Of a stretch of 64,000 nucleotides of DNA, positions 49,393 to 60,888 are shown one piece after another. Source of the stretch: Marinobacter litoralis (GTDB taxonomy: Bacteria; Pseudomonadota; Gammaproteobacteria; Pseudomonadales; Oleiphilaceae). How positions within the stretch are numbered: position 1 is the stretch's first letter; every line of letters begins with the position of its first letter. The DNA lies in assembly GCF_016427555.1 (NCBI RefSeq), contig NZ_JAELVS010000007.1:1-64000 (forward strand). The letters are read 5' to 3'. The notes under the pieces were generated by a model. It made no database searches. It saw nothing but the letters and a program-made list of their open reading frames with translations, and was not told the DNA's origin. The position numbers were made by a program, and so were the translations under genes.

Positions 49393-50334
49393 CTAGCCGG
49401 CAGAGTCAGTGGTCAACAACGCGTTTTGCGATAACGTACAGTTACGCCCGGCGGCTTTGCCCATGTATAGAACGTTGTCTGCTCTTTTCATTAGCAAATC
49501 GTATGAATCATCGGTCGGCAGGAATGTGGCCACCCCCATGGTGGCGGTGGCCTTGAAGCTTACCTGATCGAGTTCGAATTCAGTTTCTTCGATCATCAAA
49601 CGGATGCGTTCGGCCAGCGTTTCGGCATCTTCCAGATTTGTATTCGGCAGAACAATTGCAAACTCTTCTCCGCCAATTCGGCACCCCACATCTAGCGGCC
49701 GCAGCTCTCCGCGTACCAACTTAGCCGTAGTGGTCAGCACCAAATCGCCAGCTGCATGGCCGTATTGATCGTTGATCTTTTTGAAGTGATCAAGATCGAA
49801 CATGATCACGGAGGTTGGCAAGCCCCAGCGAACGTAGCCGGAGAGTTGTGCGTTTAACTGGGTTTTGAAGTGTTTCCGGTTATAAAAACCGGTCATTTCG
49901 TCAGTTAGTGACTCTAACGTCAGGCGCGCTTCCAGCTCGCGCTGGTAAGTGACATCTCTGACCAGTGCCATGGCTACTTTCGCGCCATCCAACACAATGG
50001 TGTTGATCATGATATCAACCGGCACTTCTTGCCCGTTTGAGCGAACGCCCGAAAAACGCTTTTCTTCCCCCATAGGCCGCAAAACCGGCTTTTTGAAATA
50101 GCCATTGACGTGTTTTCGGTGCGCGTTGCGCAGGGGCATGGGGATGATGGTGCTTAAATCTGAGCCCTTCAGTTCGTCCACGGCATAACCAAACATGCTG
50201 CCTGCAAGTGCGTTAACGAGCACGATCTTATGGTTCTGATCAACGATAACCACCGCATCTGGTAACGACTCGATGAACGGCAACAGGTTGCCAGAGGTCG
50301 TGGTGAGCGGAGTGTTATTGTTGATGGCCGTCAT
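49393..50334 (-). CDS. Diguanylate cyclase with N-terminal PAS domain
   Basis: The 313-residue soluble protein makes cyclic di-GMP. A PAS domain (residues about 18-130, VVIVDQNHKIVLVNALAGSMFGY) is joined by a short signalling helix (LEARLTLESLTDEMTGFYNR) to a GGDEF domain. The active loop is GGEEF at 221-225. The inhibitory I-site RPLD (212-215) lies five residues before it, so product feedback is likely. It is divergent from the acylase gene; the 279-base region between them is AT-rich and held no further gene. Confidence 0.92.
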   Translation of the reverse strand: MTAINNNTPLTTTSGNLLPFIESLPDAVVIVDQNHKIVLVNALAGSMFGYAVDELKGSDLSTIIPMPLRNAHRKHVNGYFKKPVLRPMGEEKRFSGVRSNGQEVPVDIMINTIVLDGAKVAMALVRDVTYQRELEARLTLESLTDEMTGFYNRKHFKTQLNAQLSGYVRWGLPTSVIMFDLDHFKKINDQYGHAAGDLVLTTTAKLVRGELRPLDVGCRIGGEEFAIVLPNTNLEDAETLAERIRLMIEETEFELDQVSFKATATMGVATFLPTDDSYDLLMKRADNVLYMGKAAGRNCTLSQNALLTTDSAG

Positions 50335-50613
50335 AGCAGCGGTATCCGGTCGGGGAACCTTAAATATGTGTACTCTTGAAGTATATATTGTGAATGTTTG
50401 AAATCCTATTCATTTCTATTGAGGCGTCGTACTGACATAAAGAAGGTGGATCGAATATTTCCAAAGCAGGGAGAGGTGCCAGTTTGATAGTGGGCTAATA
50501 ATTAGTATGCCGTTGCGGAGATGTGTTGTGGGTTATAGGATAGTCGCGCGAGTGGCGAATGGCTCGTAAAACAAATAAAAACAACCACAACAACAACAAA
50601 GAGAATCTATACA

Positions 50614-53244
50614 ATGATTCAAGCTAGGCATCTACTTCTAGCAGTCGCGATCAGTGGAATGACCGGCTGTTTTGGTTCAGGCGGTGGCTCCGGAAAAGAA
50701 AGCTCTGACGGCGCATCGAGCGGAGTTGAAGCCCCTCCCAAGGTTGAAACGCCTCCGAAAAATGAAACTCTCCCGAAGGACGACACACCGCCAGACGATG
50801 TTCCGCCGGAATTCGACGGTTACAGCGCAAAAATCACCCGCACATCATACGGTATCCCGCATATTGAAGCTGCGGATTTCGCGAGCATGGGCTATGGCTA
50901 CGGCTATGTGCAAGCGGAGGATAATCTGTGTCTGCTTGCTGAGGACACGCTGACCGTTAGAGGCTTGCGGTCCAAGTATCTCGGAGGAGGCGGAAGTTAC
51001 ACGATACCTTCCAATGGCGCGGAGACGGGCAACGTTGATGCGGATTTCTTCTGGCGCTCGGTTATCTCGAACGAAGCGCTCGAATCGCTTAAAAATGAAA
51101 GTGACCCCGAAGTACTCGCAGCTTCGCAGGGGTTTGTAGATGGCTACAACCGCTACCTTGAGGAAATTCGGGTAGGTGAACATTCCGGGCGCCACGAAGA
51201 TTGTCGGAACAGTGACTGGTTACTTCCGATTACTCTCGATGATATGTTCCGTCGCTACTTCCGGCTTGCAATCCTGGCAAGCTCGTCAGTGTTTGTTGAA
51301 GGTATCGCTAACGCCCAACCCCCGGCTCCCGGTACACCCGTGCCGCCCGAGCTGAGCGAGGATGATATCGCGAAACTCACTGAAAATTCAGCGTCACTCC
51401 CGTTCCCGATGTCTCGGGCACTTCCAATCGGTAGCAACATGTATGCGTTTTCGAAGGACGCTACCCGAGATGGCCAATCACTGTTGTTCGGAAATCCGCA
51501 TTTCCCCTGGGAGAAAACGGAGCGCTTATACCTTGCGCATCTAAAAGTGGCTGATAAAGCGGAAATCATGGGCGCAGCATTGTACGGCTTGCCTGCAGTT
51601 CTGATCGGTTTTAACGAGCATTTTGCTTGGAGCCACACCGTTTCGACCGCTTATCGATTTACGTTTTACGAGTTAACGCTTAACCCGGCAGACGCCACTC
51701 AGTATCTCTACAATGGTGAGTTTGTCGATATGACATCGACGGAAATCACTGTGGAAGTTTTGCAGCCTGATGGTTCAGTCACTGAGGAAATTCGAACGCT
51801 TTACCACTCGCAATATGGGCCGATGTTGCAGTATGAGGTGTCAGGCGTTCCTGTATTGTCGTGGACTCCGGCGAAAGCCTATACCCTACGGGACGCCAAT
51901 GCGGAAAACAACCGGATGCTGAATCAGTTCTTCCGTTGGAATCAGGCTAGCAGTTTTGATGAATTCAAGGATCTACACGCCAGTGTTCTGGGTGTCCCAT
52001 GGGTTAACACCATCGCAACAGGCCCCGGCCAGCCAGCCTATTATGGCGATCTTACTGTTGTTCCCCATGTAACCGACACACAGGCGTTGGAGTGTTCTTC
52101 TTCCATTTCTCCTGCTTTCGCCCTATTAGCTCCTGGATTGCCGGTTCTGGACGGCAGCCGGCCTGACTGCGCCTGGGGTACCGACAATGATGCCCCTGCT
52201 GAAGGGGTGTTTGGCCCTGAGAATTTGCCGAGTCTCGTTCGTAACGACTGGGTACACAACTGTAACGACAGTTACTGGCTTACAAATCCCGACGAGCCAC
52301 TTACCGGCTATGCAAGCATCATTGGTGATGAAGAGACCGCACGAACCCTGCGAACGAGATTGTGCATCAAACAGGTTGAGGAGCGCCTCAGCGGCTCGGA
52401 TGGCGGTGCTGGGACCCTTGGCTTTGATATGAGCAATCTTCAGGATATTGTCTTAAGCAGCGCCGTGATGTCTGAGCGTTTAGCCCGAGACGCAGTGCTG
52501 ACCACCTACTGTAGCTCGGAAGCGAGTGCAGGCAAAGATTTAAGTCCAGGCTCAGGTGTAGATGCAAGCGTAGGCGTAGGTGCAGGAGCCGACCTTCCGG
52601 AGCAGACAAGAACTGAGGCGTGTAACGCGCTCGCAAAATGGGACGGTCAGTACAATCTGGATTCCCGCGGCGGGCACATCTGGAGAGAGTTCTGGCGCCG
52701 CATTAACCTTTTGCCGGTAGGCCCTGATTTGAAGTGGGTGGTACCGTTCCTTGTGGAGGACCCTGTCAACACGCCCAATACGTTCAATGCGGCTAATCCA
52801 GCAGCCATCAAGGCTTTTGCCGAGGCGATTCAGGCCGTTGAGGATTCGGGGGTGCCTTTCGATGCCGAGCTGAGGGAGATTCAGTATTCCGGTATTCATG
52901 AAGGTGACCGAATTCCGGTCTTTGGAGGAGAGAGTTTTGAAGGCGCCTTTACCATTGCCGCCACCAAAGGTGTGGGGTTGGCTGATGGCAAAGAATACCC
53001 GGTGACTTATGGAAACAGCTATATCCAAACGGTCACGTGGCGAGAGGATGGTACACCGCTGGCAGAGGGGTTCGTGACTTATTCTCAATCCACCGATCCG
53101 GCTTCGCCCTATTATCGGGACATGACGGAATCTTATGCTGAGAAAAACTGGATTCGCTTCCCATACACGGACGCGGATATTAGTGCAGATCCGGATCAGA
53201 AGACGATGACGCTTCAGGCACCATTCACTACTGCTAAGCCATAA
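50614..53244 (+). CDS. Penicillin/acyl-homoserine lactone acylase-type amidase, lipoprotein
   Basis: The 876-residue Ntn-hydrolase of the penicillin acylase family has lipobox MTGC (Cys19) and a Pro/Lys/Glu linker (to about residue 67). The alpha-chain region is YSAKITRTSYGIPHIEAADFASMGYGYGYVQAEDN. Autoproteolysis would occur before Ser274 in PIGSNMYAFS. The beta chain carries LFGNPHFPWE, a typical region NxxxDFPW-like, and WSHTVSTAYRFTFYEL. Some family members cleave long-chain AHL signals (PvdQ type) and others cleave amides or penicillins. The substrate cannot be read from sequence. It is separated from the cyclase gene by a CA-rich leader. Confidence 0.87.
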   Translation: MIQARHLLLAVAISGMTGCFGSGGGSGKESSDGASSGVEAPPKVETPPKNETLPKDDTPPDDVPPEFDGYSAKITRTSYGIPHIEAADFASMGYGYGYVQAEDNLCLLAEDTLTVRGLRSKYLGGGGSYTIPSNGAETGNVDADFFWRSVISNEALESLKNESDPEVLAASQGFVDGYNRYLEEIRVGEHSGRHEDCRNSDWLLPITLDDMFRRYFRLAILASSSVFVEGIANAQPPAPGTPVPPELSEDDIAKLTENSASLPFPMSRALPIGSNMYAFSKDATRDGQSLLFGNPHFPWEKTERLYLAHLKVADKAEIMGAALYGLPAVLIGFNEHFAWSHTVSTAYRFTFYELTLNPADATQYLYNGEFVDMTSTEITVEVLQPDGSVTEEIRTLYHSQYGPMLQYEVSGVPVLSWTPAKAYTLRDANAENNRMLNQFFRWNQASSFDEFKDLHASVLGVPWVNTIATGPGQPAYYGDLTVVPHVTDTQALECSSSISPAFALLAPGLPVLDGSRPDCAWGTDNDAPAEGVFGPENLPSLVRNDWVHNCNDSYWLTNPDEPLTGYASIIGDEETARTLRTRLCIKQVEERLSGSDGGAGTLGFDMSNLQDIVLSSAVMSERLARDAVLTTYCSSEASAGKDLSPGSGVDASVGVGAGADLPEQTRTEACNALAKWDGQYNLDSRGGHIWREFWRRINLLPVGPDLKWVVPFLVEDPVNTPNTFNAANPAAIKAFAEAIQAVEDSGVPFDAELREIQYSGIHEGDRIPVFGGESFEGAFTIAATKGVGLADGKEYPVTYGNSYIQTVTWREDGTPLAEGFVTYSQSTDPASPYYRDMTESYAEKNWIRFPYTDADISADPDQKTMTLQAPFTTAKP

Positions 53245-53250
53245 CTAGAA

Positions 53251-53280
53251 AGCCCGGCCTGCCAGATGGCAAGCCGGGCT
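53251..53280. terminator. Hairpin between the acylase and the small exported protein gene
   Basis: AGCCCGGC and GCCGGGCT flank a 14-base loop (8 base pairs). On the minus strand the stem is followed by TTTCT, giving a plausible terminator for convergent genes. Confidence 0.55.
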
Positions 53281-53329
53281 GCCTATGCTGTGCGAACGGC
53301 TACAAGTCTGTTCCAATTGGTTTGCCTCG

Positions 53330-53482
53330 TTACCGTTTACCGTGATCATCCATCATCACTACAGTTTTATTAGGAAAGGTTTTCGCTTCATTAACCCGGT
53401 CAGCGTGCCCGTCCATGGATTGAACTGTTGTGGCTGATAAGGCGAGTAAGACAGCTGCGAGCATCAGTATGGTTTTGTTCAT
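53330..53482 (-). CDS. Small exported protein of unknown function
   Basis: The 50-residue product has a clear signal peptide (MNKTILMLAAVLLALSATTVQS) and a 28-residue mature part rich in His, Asp and Lys (MDGHADRVNEAKTFPNKTVV). The ribosome site AGGGGA lies 7 bases upstream. A longer frame start at 53560 is less likely. No family is recognised. It could be a periplasmic metal-binding or stress peptide, which is only a guess from composition. Confidence 0.55.
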   Translation of the reverse strand: MNKTILMLAAVLLALSATTVQSMDGHADRVNEAKTFPNKTVVMMDDHGKR

Positions 53483-53654
53483 GATTGTTCCCCTGTTTGC
53501 TATCGGGTACTGCCAGCAACGAGCTTTTGTGGTTGCTGCGGTTACCTGATAGACACGCAAGAGACGCCCTTGTTACATCCCTGTGCCCGTTGCCTCTCGG
53601 AGTCAGGTCTGGAATAATTCGCCCATTATATGGATATACAGAAAAGTTTCGCCG

Positions 53655-53713
53655 CGAGGCGGAGCAGACGTGGGTGCGCGTTTTTTCTTCAACGAAACGA
53701 AATCCCACGATCA
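53655..53713 (+). pseudogene. Possible decayed tRNA-fMet-like sequence
   Basis: GGAGCAG (53661), a later GGTGCGCG, CGAAATCC and a CATATAAAAG end line up in order with GGAGCAG, GTAGCTCG, CGAATCC and CATATAAAAG of the real initiator tRNA at 31735-31811, with about 16 bases missing in the anticodon region. A matching terminator follows. The match is partial and by eye; it may be coincidence upstream of a shared terminator. Confidence 0.35.
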
Positions 53714-53718
53714 TATAA

Positions 53719-53753
53719 AAGGGCAGATCAGTAACAGGCTGATCTGCCTTTTT
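53719..53753 (+). terminator. Terminator related to that of the initiator tRNA
   Basis: GGCAGATCAG, loop TAACAGG, CTGATCTGCC, TTTTT: a perfect 10-base stem with a T-run. It shares CATATAAAAG, GGCAGATCAGTAAC and TCTGCCTTTTT blocks with the terminator at 31821-31855. Confidence 0.85.
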
Positions 53754-53834
53754 GTTTTCTGGGTGACAGTTGTTCCGGTGGCGCATGAGTGCCGGGGAGT
53801 GCGCCCGTTTTTGAACACTCAACAGGAGCTTTTT

Positions 53835-55058
53835 ATGTCCGCTCGGCTTTACAGTATGTTTCGCCCGGTTCTCCAGCTGGGCCTGATAACCCAGATTGCC
53901 ATTGGTATTGTTGCAGGCGTGATTCTGGCGATTTTCCTGCCCGAAATGGCTCAGTCCTTCTCATTGCTTGGCCAGCTATTCATTAAAGCCTTGAAAGCAG
54001 TCGCACCGATATTGGTTTTTGTCTTGGTGATGACAGCCATTTCAGGGCACCAGAAGGGCCAGCCCACGAATATTCAGGATGTGATCATCCTATATGGCAT
54101 AGGTACGTTGGTCGCGGCACTGGTGGCAGTGGGTGCCAGCTTCGCTTTTCCGACGGAGTTGGTCCTGGATATCCCGGAAGTCAGCGGTAATCCTCCGGGT
54201 AGTATTGTTGAAATATTGCACAATCTTGTTCTGAGTGCGGTTACCAATCCGGTAACGGCGCTGATGGATGCCAACTTCATTGCCATCCTTGCCTGGGCAA
54301 TTGCTCTGGGTTTGATGCTGCGTCACTCCAGTGAAGCGACCCGCAATGTGCTCAGCGATATGTCCGAGGCCGTCTCCGGCGTTGTGCGCTTGATTATCAG
54401 CTTGGCACCGCTGGGCATTTTTGGCCTTGTGGCGAATACCCTTGCTACCGCCGGTATTAGCGCGCTGCTGGGCTTTGGTCATCTGCTGTCGGTGATCGTT
54501 GGCTGCATGTTGTTTGTCGCGCTGGTGACCAACCCTCTGATCGTTTTTCTTAAGTTGCGTCAGAACCCGTATCCGTTGGTGTTTGCATGCCTGCGCGGCA
54601 GTGCCATCACTGCGTTTTTTACCCGCAGCTCTGCGGCCAATATCCCGGTTAACCTTGAGCTCAGTGAGCGCCTGAAGCTGGACGCAGACACCTACGCAAT
54701 TTCAATTCCGCTGGGTGCGACCATCAACATGGCGGGCGCTGCGATTACCATCTCCGTGATTACGTTGGCGGTGGTCAACACCCTGGGCATTCCCGTGGAT
54801 TTCCCGACAGCATTGTTGCTGTGTGTGGTTTCAGCGCTGGCGGCTTGTGGTGTATCAGGCGTGGCCGGCGGTTCGTTATTGCTGATTCCATTGGCCACCA
54901 GCTTGTTCGGTATTCCAACCGAAGTGGCCATGCAAGCGGTTGCCATTGGCTTCGTGATCAGCGTGGTGCAGGATTCCATGGAAACCGCGTTGAATTCTTC
55001 AACCGACGTATTGTTTACGGCGACCGCCAGCCGCGCTGCTGAAGCGAAAGGCAAGTGA
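53835..55058 (+). CDS. sstT: Sodium:serine/threonine symporter SstT
   Basis: The 407-residue dicarboxylate/amino acid:cation symporter family protein has about eight to nine membrane segments. The [22 protein letters not shown] motif and [13 protein letters not shown] are characteristic of SstT. It imports serine and threonine with sodium, at low salt cost for a marine cell. The start at 53835 follows CAGGAG; a frame-open extension to 53583 is leader sequence. It overlaps the next gene by one base. Confidence 0.94.
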   Translation: MSARLYSMFRPVLQLGLITQIAIGIVAGVILAIFLPEMAQSFSLLGQLFIKALKAVAPILVFVLVMTAISGHQKGQPTNIQDVIILYGIGTLVAALVAVGASFAFPTELVLDIPEVSGNPPGSIVEILHNLVLSAVTNPVTALMDANFIAILAWAIALGLMLRHSSEATRNVLSDMSEAVSGVVRLIISLAPLGIFGLVANTLATAGISALLGFGHLLSVIVGCMLFVALVTNPLIVFLKLRQNPYPLVFACLRGSAITAFFTRSSAANIPVNLELSERLKLDADTYAISIPLGATINMAGAAITISVITLAVVNTLGIPVDFPTALLLCVVSALAACGVSGVAGGSLLLIPLATSLFGIPTEVAMQAVAIGFVISVVQDSMETALNSSTDVLFTATASRAAEAKGK

Positions 55059-55567
55059 TGGTAGCGGATACGCGAAATCTTGTGTTTATCGGTATGCCGG
55101 GCAGCGGTAAAAGTACCGTGGGCGTATTGGTTGCCAAGCGCCTGGGGCTCGGCTTTGTTGATACTGATCTGCTGATCCAGCAAGAGGCGGGCCGTACCCT
55201 GCAGGACATTGTCGATCAGGATGGCTACGTTGCCCTGCGCCATATCGAAGAGCAGGTCTTGCTGGGCCTCAATGTCCAGGGGCAGGTCATCAGTACCGGC
55301 GGCAGTGCGGTCTACAGTGAGGCGGCGATGAAACACCTCCAAGCCAATGGTACGGTGGTGTTTCTGGACATCCCGTTGGAGTGCGTTATCGAGCGCATTG
55401 GAGATTACAGTCTTCGAGGGATTTCCCGGCGCCCTGATCAGTCGTTGTCGGATCTGTTTGATGAGCGCTTCGCGCTGTATACGCAGTACGCCGATTTGAC
55501 GATACACGGCGAAGATATGAATCAGGATCAGGTTTGCGAGGCTGTGATCACAGGGCTCGGAGCCTGA
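55058..55567 (+). CDS. Shikimate-kinase-like P-loop kinase
   Basis: The 169-residue protein has P-loop GMPGSGKST (residues 12-20), FVDTDLLIQQEAG, ISTGGSAVY and the RGISRRPD lid region, like AroK/AroL. The usual GGG of the shikimate-binding loop reads GGS, so it may be a paralogue with altered substrate rather than the pathway enzyme. The start overlaps the sstT stop (TGATG; a GTG three bases earlier is an alternative). Confidence 0.75.
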   Translation: MVADTRNLVFIGMPGSGKSTVGVLVAKRLGLGFVDTDLLIQQEAGRTLQDIVDQDGYVALRHIEEQVLLGLNVQGQVISTGGSAVYSEAAMKHLQANGTVVFLDIPLECVIERIGDYSLRGISRRPDQSLSDLFDERFALYTQYADLTIHGEDMNQDQVCEAVITGLGA

Positions 55568-55604
55568 AACGCATAGATTGTCGGATGTCTCTAAGGAAGG
55601 TGTT

Positions 55605-56723
55605 ATGCCGAGGTTTTTGCACACAGCGGACTGGCAGATGGGGCGTTCCTACAGCCGGTTTGACATCGAAGACGGCGCGGCGCTGGTAGAAGCCCGCTTT
55701 GCAGGAATTGAAAAACTTGCGCAGTTGGCCAATGAACATCAGTGCGATGCTGTGTTGGTGGCCGGAGATGTCTTTGATGCGCAAACGGTGTCTGATCGTA
55801 CTATCCGCCGCGTATTTAATGCCACCAAGGGTTTTTCCGGCCCTTGGGTGATGTTGCCCGGTAATCACGATGCCGCGCTCGCGGAAAGCGTGTGGACCCG
55901 GGCTCTTCGCTTGGGTGCAGTGCCGGACAACGTGCATCTGGCGCTGCAGCCCGGCGTCGTCGCCCTGGAATCTCAAGGATTGGCGATACTGTGTGCCCCT
56001 CTGACCCAGCGTCACACCTACGGCGACCTTACCGAACCCTTCTCGCATTACGAAACCCCGAACGGTTTGCTCCGGATTGGTCTGGCCCATGGCAGTGTTC
56101 AAGGGCTTCTATCCGATGACATTGATGCCACCAACCCTATTGCACCGGACCGAGCGGAAGTCAGCCGGTTGGATTATCTTGCCTTGGGGGATTGGCACGG
56201 TACCAAGCAGGTCAATGAGCGTACCTGGTACGCAGGCACTCACGAAGCCGAGCGGTTCCGGAACAACGATGCCGGTAATGCTCTCATCGTTGAAATTGCT
56301 GCCCCCGGTGCTGTTCCCTCTGTCACCCGAGTGCCGACCGGCAAGTATCAATGGCACCAGTGGCGGGAAACCCTGACGGTCGAGTCTGATCTTGCGGAGC
56401 TTCTAAAGCGGCTGGAAGCATTGCCTGATGCTTCTGTGGTGGATCTCCGCCTTGACGGGGCGATCACTCTGGCCGGCGAAGACCGGCTCCTGGACGCACT
56501 CTCGGTAGCCGAAGCCCGGTTTCGAAGCATTCAATGCGACCGCAGTAACCTCCAACTTGAGCCTACGGAAGATGATATTGCCGCGCTGCATGCCGATGGT
56601 TACGTCGGCGAAGTGATCGCTGAACTGCGGCAGCAACAGGAACTGCAAAGCGAAGAAGCGCGGGATGCCCTGGCGATTCTTGCCGGCTTGCTGAAAGAAC
56701 GCGAGCAGGAGGCGGGCCAATGA
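55605..56723 (+). CDS. SbcD/YhaO-like DNA exonuclease (metallophosphoesterase)
   Basis: The 372-residue metallophosphoesterase has the motifs FLHTADWQMG, LVAGDVFDAQTV, MLPGNHDAAL and LAHGSVQG, with a later GDWHGTKQ. These are Mre11/SbcD phosphoesterase signatures, close to YhaO of Bacillus. A cap-like domain with a DxxR-rich end follows. It is joined to the downstream SMC-like ATPase by ATGA overlap. The pair would process blocked or hairpin DNA ends. The start has AAGGAAGG upstream. Confidence 0.83.
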   Translation: MPRFLHTADWQMGRSYSRFDIEDGAALVEARFAGIEKLAQLANEHQCDAVLVAGDVFDAQTVSDRTIRRVFNATKGFSGPWVMLPGNHDAALAESVWTRALRLGAVPDNVHLALQPGVVALESQGLAILCAPLTQRHTYGDLTEPFSHYETPNGLLRIGLAHGSVQGLLSDDIDATNPIAPDRAEVSRLDYLALGDWHGTKQVNERTWYAGTHEAERFRNNDAGNALIVEIAAPGAVPSVTRVPTGKYQWHQWRETLTVESDLAELLKRLEALPDASVVDLRLDGAITLAGEDRLLDALSVAEARFRSIQCDRSNLQLEPTEDDIAALHADGYVGEVIAELRQQQELQSEEARDALAILAGLLKEREQEAGQ

Positions 56724-59347
56724 AACTCCAAAGCTTGCGCATAGAGCAGTTGCGCCAGTTCCGAAACCCTTTTGTTCTTAATAATCTACAGCCCGGTTTG
56801 AACCTGATACACGGCCCGAATGAGTCCGGTAAAAGTACGTTGGTTCGAGCGATTCGTGCCGCTTTCTTCGAACGTTACCGATCAACGGCGGTGGATGACC
56901 TGCGCCCGTGGGGCGATTCTGCGGCCGCGCCCGCGGTGACCCTTGAGTTTGAGCACCAGGGCGAAGCGTGGCGGTTGACCAAAAGCTTCCTGCAGCGCAA
57001 GCGGTGCGATCTGATCGTTGGAACTCAAAGCTTCAGCGAAGACGATGCAGAAGAGAAGCTGGCGGAACTGTTGGGTTATCAATATCCCAAGCGCGGCGCC
57101 AGTAAATCCGAACATTGGGGTATTCCGGGTTTGCTTTGGGTTGAGCAGGGCACCGGGCAGGATCTGGAACAGTCGGTGGAACACGCCGGGGACCATTTGA
57201 AATCGGCTTTGAATTCACTGGTGGGTGAAGTGGCCAGTTCCGGCGGGGACGAGGTTATCGAAGCGGTTCGCGCCCAGCGCCATCAGCTTCTGACCGCAAC
57301 CGGAAAGCCTCGAGGCGAATACGCGCAATTGGACAAGGATCGCCTGGAAGCGGAACAGGTGATTGCCGAACTTAAAGAGCGCATTCTGAGGTATCAGGAG
57401 CAGGTAGATCGCTTAGGCAAACTCACCAGAGAGTACGAGCGCACAGAAGCCGAGCGTCCGTGGGAAGACGCTCAGCGGCAGCTGGAAGAAACACGGGTGC
57501 GTTACCAGCAGGTTCAACAGTTGGAGCAGGCTCAGGCTCAGGAGAAGGCAACGTTTGATCAGCTTCAGCAGAGCCGGCGATTGCTTGAGCAAAACAAGGA
57601 ACACCAGGAAAACCTGAGCCGGCAACTGGCGGCCCGTAAGGTTGAATTGGATAAAGCGCAGACCGAAGTCCAGCGGCTGGAATTGCAAGCGCCCGCCCAA
57701 GCGGAGCGCATACGCGAAGCCAAGGCTTCCTATGAAAAGGCCGATCAGCAGGTCAAACAAGCCCGCCTGATTGAGGCCCGCACTCGACTGGCGCAAGACG
57801 TACAGCGTCTGGAGTTGCGGTTTCAGCAGCTGACACAGAACCTGGCCAAGGCCCGCGACTATCAGCAGCAGCTTGAACAGGCACGCCAGCAGGCACGGGA
57901 CAACCGGATCGATGCGGCCGCCGTGCAGCGCCTGAAGATCGCCGAGCGTCAGTTGGATGAAGAGACGATCCGTTCAAGCGCGATCGCCACTCGCTTGAGT
58001 TGGAATCTTGAACCCGCGTGCTCTGTCGCTTTAAACGGTGACGTCCTGCAAGGCCAGGGCGAGCAGCAGCTGTTGGAAGAATCCAGCGTAGAAATTCCGG
58101 GTGTGGGAACGTTGGGAATTACGCCCGGCGGGGAATCACTGGCCAGCACCCGTCGTAAACTCGATGCCTTGCAACAGAGTGTGGCCGAACTTCGAGGCAC
58201 GTTGGGTGTGGATTCGGTAGTAGCCGCCGAGGCTAAATTGTCGGCTTTCGAGAAAGCCGGGCGGGCACAGCAACATGCCGAAGAATTGCTCAGGTCGGTC
58301 GCTCCGGCGGGCATTGACCCGCTTGAGATCGAACAGCGAGAGGCAGAAAGTGAGCTGGAAAACGCCAAGATCAAACTGTCCGCTACGCCCGAGCCTGATG
58401 CCGCTGCACAGGGGCTGGAGTTGGCCGAGGCGGAAGCCGCGCTGGATAGAGCGGCGGCTGCTCTAACCACGGCGGAAGCGCAAGACCAGAAGCATCGGAC
58501 CGCAATGATGTCGGCGCAGCAGGCCCAAGACACCGCGCAAGCGGAGTGGCAGCGGCTGGCCGATGAAGAGCAAAGCCCGGAACGCCAACAGCAACTCAAG
58601 CAAATTGCCGATGAAATGCTTGGCATTGCACAAAAAGCCAAATCGCTGGAAGACAGCATCGAGCGCCGTTCCCGAGAAATCCTTGAGGCTCGCCCGGACC
58701 TGCTGAAGCAAGACATTGAACGGTATCAAAGTACCATCAACAACCTGCGCCAGACCCACGAGGCTCGGGGCCGAGAGCTGCGAGATATCAAAGTCCGTTT
58801 GGAAGCCTGGGGCGCAGAAGGATTGGACGAACAGCTCAATGAGCAAGAGGCAGAACTTGAGCGTTGTAATCGCCGATATCTGGAGTTGCACCGTCGAGCC
58901 CAAGCGCTGGATCTGCTGCTGAAACTGCTGACCGAGAAACGGCAAGCGTTAACGCGTCGGCTACAAGCACCGCTGCAGAAGCATCTTGACCATTATCTGT
59001 CGGTGCTGTTTCCCCAGGCCACCCTGGAAGTTGATGAGCAGTTGCGTCCCGGAGCCTTCACGCGGGGCAATGAGCTCGGCCAGGTGACGGAGTTGAGTTT
59101 TGGTGCCCGTGAGCAGATGGGCTTAATCAGCCGCTTGGCCTACGCGGATCTGCTGCGTGAAGCGGGCCGTCCTACCTTGATCATTCTGGATGACACGCTT
59201 GTTCACAGCGATCAGGAGCGTCTGGACGACATGAAACGTATTCTGTTCGATGCAGCCACACGGCATCAGATACTGTTGTTCACCTGTCACCCGGAAAAGT
59301 GGCAGGACCTTGGCGTACCACCGGTTGATATTCAGGCCCTCAAATAG
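56720..59347 (+). CDS. SbcC/YhaN-like SMC-type ATPase
   Basis: The 875-residue protein has an N-terminal P-loop GPNESGKST (32-40), long coiled coils (about residues 215-385 and 540-760) with a hinge-like stretch between, and a C-terminal ATPase half. The C-terminal half carries an ABC-type signature LSFGAREQMGLISRL and Walker B LIILDDTLVHSD (about 820-831). No CxxC zinc hook was seen in the coiled-coil tip, so it resembles YhaN more than Rad50/SbcC. It starts inside the nuclease stop codon. DNA repair by the pair is inferred from family. Confidence 0.82.
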   Translation: MKLQSLRIEQLRQFRNPFVLNNLQPGLNLIHGPNESGKSTLVRAIRAAFFERYRSTAVDDLRPWGDSAAAPAVTLEFEHQGEAWRLTKSFLQRKRCDLIVGTQSFSEDDAEEKLAELLGYQYPKRGASKSEHWGIPGLLWVEQGTGQDLEQSVEHAGDHLKSALNSLVGEVASSGGDEVIEAVRAQRHQLLTATGKPRGEYAQLDKDRLEAEQVIAELKERILRYQEQVDRLGKLTREYERTEAERPWEDAQRQLEETRVRYQQVQQLEQAQAQEKATFDQLQQSRRLLEQNKEHQENLSRQLAARKVELDKAQTEVQRLELQAPAQAERIREAKASYEKADQQVKQARLIEARTRLAQDVQRLELRFQQLTQNLAKARDYQQQLEQARQQARDNRIDAAAVQRLKIAERQLDEETIRSSAIATRLSWNLEPACSVALNGDVLQGQGEQQLLEESSVEIPGVGTLGITPGGESLASTRRKLDALQQSVAELRGTLGVDSVVAAEAKLSAFEKAGRAQQHAEELLRSVAPAGIDPLEIEQREAESELENAKIKLSATPEPDAAAQGLELAEAEAALDRAAAALTTAEAQDQKHRTAMMSAQQAQDTAQAEWQRLADEEQSPERQQQLKQIADEMLGIAQKAKSLEDSIERRSREILEARPDLLKQDIERYQSTINNLRQTHEARGRELRDIKVRLEAWGAEGLDEQLNEQEAELERCNRRYLELHRRAQALDLLLKLLTEKRQALTRRLQAPLQKHLDHYLSVLFPQATLEVDEQLRPGAFTRGNELGQVTELSFGAREQMGLISRLAYADLLREAGRPTLIILDDTLVHSDQERLDDMKRILFDAATRHQILLFTCHPEKWQDLGVPPVDIQALK

Positions 59348-59361
59348 CCTGCTACGCTTAA

Positions 59362-60888
<1,527 letters not shown>

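Noticed and set aside
52500..52620. Gly/Ala/Val-rich low-complexity stretch in the acylase that might be an internal repeat or frameshift
   Set aside because: The frame continues cleanly through it and the flanking acylase motifs stay in register.
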